From Citrobacter werkmanii NBRC 105721 (GTDB lineage Bacteria; Pseudomonadota; Gammaproteobacteria; Enterobacterales; Enterobacteriaceae), in NCBI GenBank assembly GCA_000759755.1, contig BBMW01000024.1, forward strand, positions 1 through 36,351: a stretch of DNA of 36,351 nucleotides, written 5' to 3'. The position numbers were made by a program, and so were the translations under genes. This document shows positions 1 through 7,819 of this stretch, one piece after another; positions within the stretch are counted from its first letter, which is position 1; every line of letters begins with the position of its first letter. Below the pieces are notes generated by a model. That model did no database searches, had not been told where the DNA came from, and was given only the letters and a program-made list of their open reading frames with translations.

Positions 1-28
1 TTCCACAGCAGAACCCGGCTTTATACCC

Positions 29-51
29 ATTTACACACAGAGTTATCCACA
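29..51 (+). promoter_or_regulatory. Candidate DnaA-box pair at left edge
   Basis: Positions 43-51 read TTATCCACA, the high-affinity DnaA box of enterobacteria. Positions 29-37 match the relaxed consensus TTWTNCACA at 8 of 9 bases in the same orientation. The left edge of the window cuts off any further boxes. No gene is visible in positions 1-120. In related genomes this side leads towards an rRNA operon. Binding and function are inferred from the motif only. Confidence 0.4.
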
Positions 52-135
52 AAAATAAGGATCTCTTGCGATCATCACTTCGTTTTACCCCTCGTCTATA
101 AAGCTGAAATTATCGAATTAAGGGAAAGAGAAAAA

Positions 136-175
136 TTCGCGAGCGTTGCGCAAACGTTTTCGTTACAATGCCCCC
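136..175 (+). promoter_or_regulatory. purHD promoter with PurR operator
   Basis: Positions 148-163 read GCGCAAACGTTTTCGT, nearly identical to the PurR (purine repressor) operator consensus ACGCAAACGTTTTCGT. A good -10 hexamer TACAAT follows directly at 164-169. The -35 region is weak, and the operator fills the space between -35 and -10, so PurR with hypoxanthine or guanine should block RNA polymerase. This is the known control of purine genes in enterobacteria. Here it is inferred from the motif match and its place about 100 bp ahead of purH. Confidence 0.85.
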
Positions 176-188
176 GCACAATAAGGAT

Positions 189-202
189 GCCCCGTAAGGG
201 GC
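189..202 (+). other. Short leader hairpin of purHD mRNA
   Basis: A five-base-pair GC stem (GCCCC/GGGGC) encloses the loop GTAA, a GNRA-type tetraloop, about 20 nt downstream of the predicted transcription start. No T-run follows directly, so it does not look like a terminator. It may stabilise the 5' end of the message. Confidence 0.4.
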
Positions 203-270
203 GTTAGCTGAGTTTTTACGCAAGAATTCACCTAACGCTCTCTGTAATAGTCAAATCCAGGGGATTTACC

Positions 271-1860
271 ATGCAACAACGTCGTCCAGTCCGCCGCGCT
301 CTGCTCAGTGTTTCTGACAAGGCCGGTATCATCGAATTCGCCCAGGCACTTTCCGCACGCGGTGTGGAGCTGCTGTCTACGGGGGGCACCGCCCGCCTGT
401 TAGCAGAAAAAGGTCTGGCGGTGACCGAAGTTTCCGATTACACCGGTTTCCCGGAAATGATGGATGGACGCGTAAAGACCCTGCATCCAAAAGTACACGG
501 CGGCATCCTCGGTCGTCGCGGCCAGGACGATGCGATCATGGAGCAGCATCACATCGCCCCTATCGATATGGTTGTCGTTAACCTGTATCCGTTCGCCGAA
601 ACCGTGGCCCGTGAAGGCTGCTCGCTGGAAGATGCGGTAGAAAACATCGATATCGGCGGCCCAACGATGGTCCGCTCTGCCGCGAAGAACCATAAAGACG
701 TCGCCATCGTGGTGAAGAGCAGTGACTACGACGCCATTATTGAAGAGATGGATGCTAACGAAGGTTCTTTGACCCTCGACACCCGTTTCGATCTCGCGAT
801 TAAAGCCTTCGAACACACCGCCGCCTACGACAGCATGATTGCCAACTACTTCGGCAGCATGGTTCCGGCTTATCACAGTGAGAGCAAAGAAGCCGCCGGT
901 CGCTTCCCGCGTACGCTGAACCTGAACTTCATTAAGAAGCAGGATATGCGCTACGGCGAGAACAGCCACCAGCAGGCTGCCTTCTATATAGAAGAGAATG
1001 TGAAAGAAGCATCCGTTGCCACTGCACAACAGGTGCAGGGCAAAGCCCTCTCTTATAACAACATCGCTGATACCGACGCAGCGCTGGAGTGCGTGAAAGA
1101 GTTCAACGAGCCGGCCTGCGTGATCGTCAAGCACGCCAACCCGTGCGGCGTGGCGGTAAGCACCTCGATTCTCGATGCTTATGACCGTGCGTATAAAACC
1201 GACCCGACCTCCGCGTTCGGCGGCATTATCGCCTTCAACCGCGAGTTAGATGCCGAAACCGCGCAGGCGATTATCTCCCGCCAGTTCGTGGAAGTGATCA
1301 TCGCCCCGTCCGCGACCGAAGACGCACTGAAAATCACTGCCACCAAGCAGAACGTGCGCGTATTGACCTGCGGTCAATGGGCACAGCGCGTACCTGGTCT
1401 GGACTTCAAACGCGTTAACGGCGGCCTGCTGGTTCAGGATCGTGACCTGGGTATGGTGAGCGAAGCTGAACTGCGCGTGGTTTCCAAACGCCAACCTACC
1501 GAACAGGAACTGCGCGATGCGCTGTTCTGCTGGAAAGTGGCGAAGTTCGTGAAATCCAACGCCATTGTTTATGCCAAAGAGAATATGACCATCGGCATCG
1601 GTGCAGGCCAGATGAGCCGTGTCTACTCCGCGAAAATCGCCGGGATTAAAGCGGCTGACGAAGGTCTGGAAGTGAAAGGTTCCGCGATGGCCTCCGATGC
1701 CTTCTTCCCGTTCCGCGATGGTATTGATGCCGCTGCCGCCGTGGGCGTGAGCTGCGTGATCCAGCCTGGCGGTTCTATCCGTGATGATGAAGTCATTGCC
1801 GCTGCCGATGAACACGGTATCGCGATGATCTTTACCGACATGCGCCATTTCCGCCATTAA
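271..1860 (+). CDS. purH: Bifunctional AICAR transformylase / IMP cyclohydrolase PurH
   Basis: PurH catalyses the last two steps of IMP synthesis in the cytoplasm: formylation of AICAR with 10-formyltetrahydrofolate, then ring closure to IMP. At 529 residues it has the usual length. The N-terminal third is the MGS-like IMP cyclohydrolase domain, with STGGT near residue 37 and [16 protein letters not shown] near 50-65. The remainder is the AICAR transformylase domain, with the signature KHANPCG whose Lys287 and His288 correspond to the catalytic pair. AGGGGAT lies ahead of the ATG. purD follows 15 nt downstream, so the two form the classical purHD operon behind the PurR-type promoter at about 136-175. 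Confidence 0.98.
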   Translation: MQQRRPVRRALLSVSDKAGIIEFAQALSARGVELLSTGGTARLLAEKGLAVTEVSDYTGFPEMMDGRVKTLHPKVHGGILGRRGQDDAIMEQHHIAPIDMVVVNLYPFAETVAREGCSLEDAVENIDIGGPTMVRSAAKNHKDVAIVVKSSDYDAIIEEMDANEGSLTLDTRFDLAIKAFEHTAAYDSMIANYFGSMVPAYHSESKEAAGRFPRTLNLNFIKKQDMRYGENSHQQAAFYIEENVKEASVATAQQVQGKALSYNNIADTDAALECVKEFNEPACVIVKHANPCGVAVSTSILDAYDRAYKTDPTSAFGGIIAFNRELDAETAQAIISRQFVEVIIAPSATEDALKITATKQNVRVLTCGQWAQRVPGLDFKRVNGGLLVQDRDLGMVSEAELRVVSKRQPTEQELRDALFCWKVAKFVKSNAIVYAKENMTIGIGAGQMSRVYSAKIAGIKAADEGLEVKGSAMASDAFFPFRDGIDAAAAVGVSCVIQPGGSIRDDEVIAAADEHGIAMIFTDMRHFRH

Positions 1861-1875
1861 TCCACGGAGCAGACG

Positions 1876-3165
1876 ATGAAAGTATTAGTGATTGGCAACG
1901 GCGGGCGTGAGCACGCGCTGGCGTGGAAAGCGGCGCAGTCGCCGCTGGTTGATACCGTTTTTGTCGCACCGGGCAACGCGGGCACCGCGCTGGAACCAGC
2001 GCTGCAAAACGTGGCTATCGGCGTAACCGATATCCCGGCGTTGCTGAGCTTTGCCCAGAACGAGAAAATTGACCTGACCATCGTTGGCCCGGAAGCGCCG
2101 CTGGTGATTGGCGTGGTCGATGCGTTCCGCGCCGCAGGTCTGAAGATCTTTGGCCCAACCGAAGGCGCCGCACAGTTGGAAGGCTCCAAAGCCTTCACCA
2201 AAGATTTCCTCGCCCGTCATCACATCCCGACGGCGGAGTATCAGAACTTTACCGAGGTTGAGCCAGCCCTGGCTTACCTGCGCGAGAAAGGCGCACCGAT
2301 CGTCATCAAAGCCGACGGTCTGGCCGCCGGTAAAGGCGTTATCGTCGCGATGACGCTCGAAGAAGCGGAAGCCGCCGTGCAGGACATGCTGGCGGGTAAC
2401 GCCTTTGGCGATGCGGGCCACCGCATCGTGATTGAAGAGTTCCTCGACGGTGAAGAAGCGAGCTTTATCGTGATGGTCGACGGCGAGCACGTGCTGCCGA
2501 TGGCCACCAGCCAGGACCACAAACGCGTGGGCAACGGTGATACCGGTCCGAACACTGGCGGGATGGGTGCTTACTCCCCGGCGCCGGTGGTGACTGATGA
2601 AGTGCACCAGCGCACCATGGAACGCATCATCTGGCCAACCGTAAAAGGCATGGCGGCGGAAGGGAATACCTACACCGGCTTCCTGTATGCGGGCCTGATG
2701 ATCGACAAGCAGGGCAACCCGAAGGTAATCGAGTTCAACTGTCGCTTTGGCGATCCGGAAACCCAGCCGATCATGCTGCGCATGAAGTCGGACCTGGTGG
2801 ATCTGTGCCTGGCCGCCTGCGACGGCAAGCTGGATGAGAAAACCTCCGAGTGGGACGAGCGCGCTTCATTAGGCGTGGTGATCGCCGCGGGCGGTTATCC
2901 AGGCAGCTACAGCACCGGCGATGAGATCCACGGCCTGCCGCTGGAATCCTCAACTGACGGCAAAGTCTTCCACGCTGGCACTAAGCTCGCCGACGACGAC
3001 CGCGTGCTCACCAGCGGCGGACGCGTCCTATGCGCCACCGCGCTGGGCCACACCGTCGCCGAAGCGCAGAAACGCGCTTACGCCCTGATGACCGACATCC
3101 GCTGGGACGGCAGCTTCAGCCGTAACGACATCGGCTGGCGCGCCATCGAACGCGAACAGCGCTAA
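1876..3165 (+). CDS. purD: Phosphoribosylamine-glycine ligase PurD (GAR synthetase)
   Basis: PurD joins 5-phosphoribosylamine and glycine using ATP to make glycinamide ribonucleotide, the second step of purine synthesis. The 429-residue protein has the standard length and layout: an N-terminal domain starting MKVLVIGNGGREHAL (glycine-rich loop), a central ATP-grasp domain with IKADGLAAGKGV and GDTGPNTGGMGAYSP, then FNCRFGDPETQ, and a C-terminal beta-barrel-like domain. The Shine-Dalgarno GGAGCAG lies in the 15-nt gap after purH, which points to co-transcription. Its stop codon overlaps the converging zraR stop by a few bases, and the operon terminator appears to lie inside zraR. Confidence 0.98.
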   Translation: MKVLVIGNGGREHALAWKAAQSPLVDTVFVAPGNAGTALEPALQNVAIGVTDIPALLSFAQNEKIDLTIVGPEAPLVIGVVDAFRAAGLKIFGPTEGAAQLEGSKAFTKDFLARHHIPTAEYQNFTEVEPALAYLREKGAPIVIKADGLAAGKGVIVAMTLEEAEAAVQDMLAGNAFGDAGHRIVIEEFLDGEEASFIVMVDGEHVLPMATSQDHKRVGNGDTGPNTGGMGAYSPAPVVTDEVHQRTMERIIWPTVKGMAAEGNTYTGFLYAGLMIDKQGNPKVIEFNCRFGDPETQPIMLRMKSDLVDLCLAACDGKLDEKTSEWDERASLGVVIAAGGYPGSYSTGDEIHGLPLESSTDGKVFHAGTKLADDDRVLTSGGRVLCATALGHTVAEAQKRAYALMTDIRWDGSFSRNDIGWRAIEREQR

Positions 3166-4487
3166 CGCGAAATTTTCGCCAGCAGCGTTTTACGCGTAAT
3201 GCCTAACTGACGGGCGGCTTCCGTTTTGTTGCCGCCCGTTTTTTCCAGCGCCGCCAGAATCACCTCTTTCTCCACTTCCACCAGCGGCTGGATCTCGCCA
3301 CTGCATTCTGTTTTTATTGGCGTCGCGGCAATAGCCAGCGGCAGCTCGCGCTCGGTAATATACTCGCCCGTCAGCAGCACCACCGCCCGCTCCACCGCGT
3401 TCTCCAGCTCGCGGATATTCCCCGGCCAGCCGTAGTGAATCAGCAGATCCATCGCCTGCGGAGTAAAACCTTTCACCGCTTTACGGTTACGCGCGGCAAA
3501 ACGCTGCAGAAAATGTTCCGCCAGTAGCGGAATATCTTCCCGACGTTGACATAATGCGGGCATTTCTATAGTGACCACGTTCAGACGGTAGTAGAGATCC
3601 TGGCGAAAACGCCCGGCACTGACCTCCTCGGCCAGATTACGATGCGTGGCGGCGATCAGCCGTACATCAACCGTCAGCGTCTGATTACCGCCAACGCGTT
3701 GCACCTCTCGCTCCTGGATAGCCCGCAGCAGGCGCACCTGCATCAGTGGTGAGATATCGCCAATTTCGTCCAGAAACAGCGTGCCGCCGTCCGCTTCGAC
3801 AAAACGCCCTTCCCGACGTTTATCCGCCCCGGTAAACGCACCTTTTTCGTGACCGAACAGCTCGGACTCCAGCAGAGACTCATTCAGCGCCGCACAGTTT
3901 AGCGTCACCAGCGGCTTATCGCTGCGCGCGCTGCTGGCGTGTAGCGCGCGGGCAACCAGCTCTTTCCCTGTCCCGGAGTCTCCGTGGATAAGCACCGTAG
4001 CATCCGAGGGCGCAACCATCGCGATTTCATTGAGCAATTTCTGCATCGCCGGACTGCTGCCAATCATGCCAAACTGCGCAGCCGACGCCGATGGCAGTTC
4101 AGCGCCCGTTTCCCGCGTATGCGCCAACGCTTTTTCCAGCGTCTCCTGCAGGCGGTCAAAATCCAACGGCTTGATTAAGTAGTCCAGCGCCCCGGTTTTA
4201 AGCGCCTCAACGGCGGTCTCCACGCTGGAGAAAGCCGTCATAATCAGTACCGGAATCGCCGGATTCAGCGCTTTAATCTCTTTCAGCGTTGCGATGCCGT
4301 CCATCTCCGCCATGCGAACATCACACAGCACTAAATCAAATACGCGTTCGCGCACCTGTTCCAGAGCCGCTCGCCCGCTATAGGCCAGCGCAACCTCATA
4401 ACCCCAGCCGCGCAGCAGCGCCTGTAAAATGGTGCAGTGGCTGATATCGTCATCTACCACCAGAATATTGATGTTTCCGCGCGTCAT
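3162..4487 (-). CDS. zraR: Sigma-54-dependent response regulator ZraR
   Basis: ZraR is the NtrC-family regulator of the zinc and envelope-stress ZraPSR system. It activates the divergent zraP and zraSR sigma-54 promoters. Domains: receiver at residues 1-120 with acidic D12-D14, phosphoacceptor D56 and K106; AAA+ sigma-54 activation domain at about 140-365 with Walker A GDSGTGKE (169-176), GAFTGA (216-221) and Walker B GGTLFLDE; Fis-type helix-turn-helix at about 400-441. The ATG at 4487 gives 441 residues, matching the E. coli protein. An in-frame upstream ATG at 4526 would overlap zraS and add 13 unconserved residues, so I reject it. zraS lies 5 nt upstream, which suggests translational coupling. 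The 3' end overlaps purD by about 3 bp. Confidence 0.96.
   Translation of the reverse strand: MTRGNINILVVDDDISHCTILQALLRGWGYEVALAYSGRAALEQVRERVFDLVLCDVRMAEMDGIATLKEIKALNPAIPVLIMTAFSSVETAVEALKTGALDYLIKPLDFDRLQETLEKALAHTRETGAELPSASAAQFGMIGSSPAMQKLLNEIAMVAPSDATVLIHGDSGTGKELVARALHASSARSDKPLVTLNCAALNESLLESELFGHEKGAFTGADKRREGRFVEADGGTLFLDEIGDISPLMQVRLLRAIQEREVQRVGGNQTLTVDVRLIAATHRNLAEEVSAGRFRQDLYYRLNVVTIEMPALCQRREDIPLLAEHFLQRFAARNRKAVKGFTPQAMDLLIHYGWPGNIRELENAVERAVVLLTGEYITERELPLAIAATPIKTECSGEIQPLVEVEKEVILAALEKTGGNKTEAARQLGITRKTLLAKISR
3210..3244 (+). terminator. Rho-independent terminator of purHD inside zraR
   Basis: A nine-base-pair GC-rich stem, ACGGGCGGC (3210-3218) with GCCGCCCGT (3231-3239), has a 12-nt loop. 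On the plus strand it runs into an uninterrupted T-run up to 3244. It begins 45 bp after the purD stop. The same bases, read on the minus strand, encode ZraR residues 415-426 in the DNA-binding domain. Confidence 0.75.
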
Positions 4488-4492
4488 CCTTG

Positions 4493-5878
4493 TTAATCCT
4501 GTCGTTTCACTTTGGTCGGCAGCCAAAGGGTAAAGGTCGCACCTTTGCCCTCAACGCTTGCCACCTGAATGGTACCACCGTGCTGTTCGACTATGTTCTG
4601 CACTACTGCCAGCCCGAGACCGGTTCCGTCAGCTTTAGTCGTGAAGTAAGGCGTAAAAATGGCCTCCAGTTGTTCCGGCGCAATCCCCTTCCCGCTATCG
4701 GTCACCACGATTTTAACGCGATCAGCGCTGCTTTCACTCGCTTCAACCGTAATTGTGCCCTGGCGGCCTATCGCATGAATGGCGTTCAGATACAGATTCA
4801 GCAGAACCTGAGTGAGCCGATCGGGATCGGCCTCGATGGCAGGCAGCGTGGCATTGGCTGCAAATCGTAGCTGGATTTCCCGGCTTGCCGCATCCTGACT
4901 CACCAGGTGGAGTGAGTGAGTGATGACCTGGTTGAGATCCACGTGTTGTAGCGTCAGGTGCGCGGGTTTCACCAGCTCCAGCAGCTCACTCACCACCCGA
5001 TTTAAGCGGTCCGCCTCTTTCGCCATCACCTGCGCCAGCTCGTGGGACTCACCGCCAGCCGGTGTTCGTTCGGCAAAATATTTTGCCAAACCTTTGATGG
5101 ATGAAAGCGGGTTACGAATCTCATGTGCAACGCCAGCCGCCAGATGCCCGAGCGCCATCAGTTTTTCTTTGCGCTTCATCGCATCCTGTAGTTCTTTATA
5201 CGAGCGCTGATAGCGCTGATACCAGAAGTACGTCAGCACGGTTGCCAGCAGCACAGCCGCCAGCGCAGACAAAACAATCAGCGTATTTCGCCACTCTCTG
5301 GCCTGAGTCGCGGCCAGGTCGCTGGCATCAAAAGCGATAAATATGGTCTGCGTTGGGGTGATAAGCTGCCCGTCATTGCTGGCGCAACGCGCCATGCCAT
5401 GGCGTCCTGGGCCATACATCGGCTGGAACTGGCGATAAATTTCCAGTGCCGGCGTTATTTCACCCTCCCCCATTGGAATCTCAATTTTACGCCAGCGTTC
5501 TTGTTCCCCGGGGTGTAGCTGCTGCAGGATATCGGGCGAATAAAGTGATTTACCCACCATCGCGGAATTGCTGTGGGTAATAATGACGCCATGCTCATCG
5601 ACGACGGCAAACCATAGCACCCCTGGTTGTACGGCCATTTCCTCCAGCAGCGTCTGCTGCTGGGCATGATGCATGCGCATCCCCATGCCTACACGGGTGC
5701 CGGACTCCAGAGCGCGAATCAACACACTGCCTTTTTCCAGGAGCGTTTGTCGGGCGGCATCACTTTCCCGGCCATAGTCCCGTATGGTCATAATCGAAAA
5801 CCAGCCGACCAACATCAGGATTGCCGCCAGCAAGAGTCTGCTCAACCACTTTGCCACCGTGTCCTTATAAAGACGCAT
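4493..5878 (-). CDS. zraS: Zinc/envelope-stress sensor histidine kinase ZraS
   Basis: ZraS is an inner-membrane sensor kinase that responds to high zinc or lead and phosphorylates ZraR. The 461-residue protein has a first membrane helix at about 12-31, a periplasmic sensor domain at about 34-195 and a second helix at about 200-219. The cytoplasmic kinase has its H-box around H252 (VAHEIRNPLSS), the N-box NLYLNAIHAIG, and glycine boxes DSGKGI and DGTGLGLAVV. The periplasmic part is His-rich around residues 69-71 (MHHAQ). It is the promoter-proximal gene of zraSR and diverges from zraP across a shared regulatory region. Confidence 0.95.
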   Translation of the reverse strand: MRLYKDTVAKWLSRLLLAAILMLVGWFSIMTIRDYGRESDAARQTLLEKGSVLIRALESGTRVGMGMRMHHAQQQTLLEEMAVQPGVLWFAVVDEHGVIITHSNSAMVGKSLYSPDILQQLHPGEQERWRKIEIPMGEGEITPALEIYRQFQPMYGPGRHGMARCASNDGQLITPTQTIFIAFDASDLAATQAREWRNTLIVLSALAAVLLATVLTYFWYQRYQRSYKELQDAMKRKEKLMALGHLAAGVAHEIRNPLSSIKGLAKYFAERTPAGGESHELAQVMAKEADRLNRVVSELLELVKPAHLTLQHVDLNQVITHSLHLVSQDAASREIQLRFAANATLPAIEADPDRLTQVLLNLYLNAIHAIGRQGTITVEASESSADRVKIVVTDSGKGIAPEQLEAIFTPYFTTKADGTGLGLAVVQNIVEQHGGTIQVASVEGKGATFTLWLPTKVKRQD

Positions 5879-5913
5879 ACGTTCTCCCTTTACCCACCGT
5901 TTCCTTTCATCGT

Positions 5914-5940
5914 TGCCGGTATACAGCAGAAATCATGCCA
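5914..5940 (-). promoter_or_regulatory. Sigma-54 promoter of zraSR
   Basis: Read on the minus strand from 5940, the sequence is TGGCATGATTTCTGCT. It has GG and GC separated by exactly 10 nt, as required for the -24/-12 elements of sigma-54 promoters (consensus TGGCACG-N4-TTGCW). Transcription would start near 5914, about 36 nt before the zraS ATG. The adjacent ZraR repeat supports the call. Confidence 0.8.
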
Positions 5941-5987
5941 TTTTTTCTCTCTGATAACCCTGCCCTCAGACACAAACTGCTGCAAGT

Positions 5988-6039
5988 AGCGAGTAAAAAT
6001 GACCCGCAGGCGAATTCTGGCGAGTCATTTTTACTCGCT
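5988..6039. promoter_or_regulatory. ZraR operator: 16-bp perfect inverted repeat
   Basis: Arms 5988-6003 (AGCGAGTAAAAATGAC) and 6024-6039 (GTCATTTTTACTCGCT) are perfect inverted complements separated by 20 bp. They lie between the two facing sigma-54 promoters, at the expected enhancer distance from both. ZraR is known to bind paired sites in this interval in E. coli. Each arm being one ZraR site is inferred from position and symmetry. Confidence 0.8.
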
Positions 6040-6088
6040 TCCCTACCGAGAGGACGAGAACAACGCCCGCACGGCCTGGATTGCCGCT

Positions 6089-6116
6089 TTGGCACGGAAG
6101 ATGCAAAAGGGAAGGT
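6089..6116 (+). promoter_or_regulatory. Sigma-54 promoter of zraP
   Basis: TTGGCACGGAAGATGCAAAA has GG at 6091-6092 and GC at 6103-6104, exactly 10 nt apart. TGGCACG is a perfect -24 half. Transcription should start near 6116, giving a leader of about 26 nt before zraP with the Shine-Dalgarno CAGGAG. Confidence 0.85.
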
Positions 6117-6141
6117 AAGCTAACCAACAGGAGAACGGACA

Positions 6142-6579
6142 ATGAAACGGAACAACAAACTGGCGCTGATTGCACTCTCTCTTATCGCTCTGGGCTCCAC
6201 CCCAGCGCTGGCGCAACATCACTGGGGATATGGGGATGGTATGCAGCAACGGGGCGGCATACCAATGACCACCGAGCAGCAGGCTACAGCGCAGAAAATT
6301 TATGATGATTACTACTCACAGACCAGCGCGTTACGCCAACAGTTGGTCTCCAAACGTTATGAGTACAACGCCTTGTTAACAGCCAGTTCGCCAGACACGG
6401 CAAAAATTAATGCCGTGGCAAAAGAGATGGAGGCTCTGAATCAGTCTCTGGATGAGCAACGCGTTAAGCGTGATGTCGCGCTGGCTGAGGCAGGTGTGCC
6501 ACGTGGTGCAGGAATGGGCTACGGCGGATGCGGCGGTAATTATCGCGGTGGCGGTCATATGGGAATGGGACACTGGTAA
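6142..6579 (+). CDS. zraP: Periplasmic zinc-associated protein ZraP
   Basis: ZraP is a zinc-binding periplasmic chaperone-like protein that feeds back on ZraSR signalling. It belongs to the CpxP/Spy-like heavy-metal-resistance superfamily. The 145-residue precursor has a clear signal peptide: positive start MKRNNK, hydrophobic core and a predicted cut after Ala24 (PALA/QHHW). The mature protein begins with a His pair. Its helical core spans about residues 37-118 (TTEQQATAQKIYDDYY, then TSALRQQL). The glycine-rich tail carries one Cys and His residues (GYGGCGGN, GGGHMGMGHW) that could bind zinc. It diverges from zraSR and has its own sigma-54 promoter, so it belongs to the ZraR regulon. Confidence 0.95.
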   Translation: MKRNNKLALIALSLIALGSTPALAQHHWGYGDGMQQRGGIPMTTEQQATAQKIYDDYYSQTSALRQQLVSKRYEYNALLTASSPDTAKINAVAKEMEALNQSLDEQRVKRDVALAEAGVPRGAGMGYGGCGGNYRGGGHMGMGHW

Positions 6580-6589
6580 ATGACTTAAT

Positions 6590-6656
6590 GCCTGATGGCG
6601 CTACGCTAATCGGACTACTGAGGATGGATAAGACGCATGTGCGTCGCCATCCGGCG
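6590..6656. repeat. REP/BIME element between converging zraP and yjaH
   Basis: The element opens with GCCTGATGGCGCTACGCT and closes with GTCGCCATCCGGCG. The outer arms GATGGCG (6594-6600) and CGCCATC (6645-6651) are inverted complements. This matches enterobacterial REP units arranged as a BIME. It fills the gap between two converging genes, where such repeats commonly protect 3' ends or stop transcription. Confidence 0.75.
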
Positions 6657-7355
6657 TTAAAATGTTTTCTCTTTCGGCTGCCAGTGACAAAAATCTTCAT
6701 TGGCGACCAGCAACAGTTGCGATCCTTCGGGCGCTTCCAGCCATGCCACGCTCACCTCTACGGATGAATGGCGCTGGCGGCGCTCAATATGGTTAATCGC
6801 CCACGATTCCAGATCGGGCTTCACTGTTTCACCTTCACAGGTCGTCACCGTGTTATTCACATGCCAGCGTCCCTGACGCAATATCACCCGTCCCTGACGC
6901 AGCGCATCGCTGGTCTGGCGGATTTGATCGGCGCGATAGCGGTAAAGTGCGATTTGATCGCTGGAAAGCTGTTGTTTTTGCCCGTCGACTTCACGTTGCA
7001 TGAAACTCAGTTCGCCCCGGTCATCAAAGCGTATCCGAACATGTTCCGACGGTTTACTGTATACGTTGAGTTCTATCAGAGAGAGCGAATCACCCTGCCA
7101 GCGGTATTCACTGGTGGTAGTATCGCCTTTACGCCACGGACTAAATACCGAGAGCAAGTGAACATCGTCGCTGGAATCTTTACGCCAGATGCGTACTGCC
7201 CCCTGGTCGCCAACATAGCCGCTGGCCGTGAACGGAGGAAGCTCAGAATGGCTACCACAGGCTGACAGTAACAGAACACCTGAAAGCCAAAGCGAATGAC
7301 GCCAGATGGACAAAAGGGGCGAAACCGCCCCTTCGATAAAACTGTTCACTGCCAC
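6657..7355 (-). CDS. yjaH: Predicted lipoprotein YjaH (DUF1481 family)
   Basis: The sequence resembles the YjaH lipoprotein found next to hupA in E. coli. Its function is not established. From the GTG at 7355 it is 232 residues. The lipobox LLSAC puts the lipidated cysteine at residue 33 (near 7259), after a hydrophobic stretch LWLSGVLLL, so export and membrane anchoring are likely. That N-terminus is long for a lipoprotein signal. A TTG at codon 15 (7313) would give a more typical signal, MSIWRHSLWLSGVLLLSA followed by Cys, and would start just beyond the hupA terminator stem. No strong Shine-Dalgarno supports either start. It lies directly downstream of hupA and is probably expressed partly by readthrough. 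Confidence 0.8.
   Translation of the reverse strand: MAVNSFIEGAVSPLLSIWRHSLWLSGVLLLSACGSHSELPPFTASGYVGDQGAVRIWRKDSSDDVHLLSVFSPWRKGDTTTSEYRWQGDSLSLIELNVYSKPSEHVRIRFDDRGELSFMQREVDGQKQQLSSDQIALYRYRADQIRQTSDALRQGRVILRQGRWHVNNTVTTCEGETVKPDLESWAINHIERRQRHSSVEVSVAWLEAPEGSQLLLVANEDFCHWQPKEKTF
7311..7333 (-). terminator. hupA terminator, overlapping the start of yjaH
   Basis: Read on the minus strand, AAGGGGC (7333-7327) pairs with GCCCCTT (7320-7314) across a six-base loop, and TTTTG follows. It begins 28 bp after the hupA stop. The same bases are codons 8-15 of yjaH if that gene begins at 7355. Confidence 0.75.
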
Positions 7356-7360
7356 GCGAA

Positions 7361-7633
7361 TTACTTAACCGCGTCTTTCAGTGCTTTACCAGAAACAAAT
7401 GCCGGTACGTTAGCTGCGGCGATTTTGATTTCTTTACCGGTCTGCGGGTTGCGGCCAGTGCGCTCAGCACGGTGGTTCACTTTGAAGGTACCGAAACCAA
7501 CCAGTTGTACAGCATCGCCTTCTTTCAGAGACTCAGTAATAGCAGCCAGAGTGGATTCCAGAGCAGCTTTAGCCTGTGTTTTAGACAGTTCTGCTTTGTC
7601 TGCAATTACATCAATCAGTTGAGTCTTGTTCAT
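7361..7633 (-). CDS. hupA: Nucleoid protein HU, alpha subunit
   Basis: HU-alpha is a small, abundant DNA-bending protein that compacts the nucleoid as a homodimer or as a heterodimer with HU-beta. All 90 residues align with the family: N-terminal helical dimerisation body ([20 protein letters not shown]), then a beta-arm with the DNA-binding tip [12 protein letters not shown], in which Pro63 intercalates into DNA. The start ATG is preceded on the minus strand by AAGGATAAC. yjaG lies upstream with a 186-bp promoter region in between, and a terminator follows shortly after the stop. Confidence 0.98.
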   Translation of the reverse strand: MNKTQLIDVIADKAELSKTQAKAALESTLAAITESLKEGDAVQLVGFGTFKVNHRAERTGRNPQTGKEIKIAAANVPAFVSGKALKDAVK

Positions 7634-7735
7634 AAGTTATCCTTACAATGTGTTTATCGCTTGCTAAGCATCGAGTGCGACGGAAATGCCAGAAAAGCAC
7701 TCTCCTGCATACACGCACCGATAGCCACTTTTTTT

Positions 7736-7766
7736 CGCCCCCCAAATGTAGACCAGACCGGGGGCG
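7736..7766 (-). promoter_or_regulatory. Candidate hupA promoter within an inverted repeat
   Basis: On the minus strand TACATT occupies 7750-7745, about 110 bp ahead of the hupA ATG, and is the best -10 candidate in the gap. No good -35 is visible, which suggests dependence on an activator such as CRP or Fis. The hexamer is framed by arms CGCCCCC (7736-7742) and GGGGGCG (7760-7766). The call rests on position and one hexamer. Confidence 0.4.
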
Positions 7767-7819
7767 GATGGGAAGCCTTCAGGCACGACAAATCAGGCGT
7801 TAAATCACGTTTTATGGTG

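Noticed and set aside
4488-4526. Upstream ATG for zraR
   Set aside because: It would overlap zraS coding, and the added residues are not conserved. The ATG at 4487 gives the exact family length.
7736-7766. Terminator for yjaG at the GC repeat ahead of hupA
   Set aside because: In the direction of yjaG transcription the repeat is followed by A residues, not T residues, so it does not fit an intrinsic terminator.
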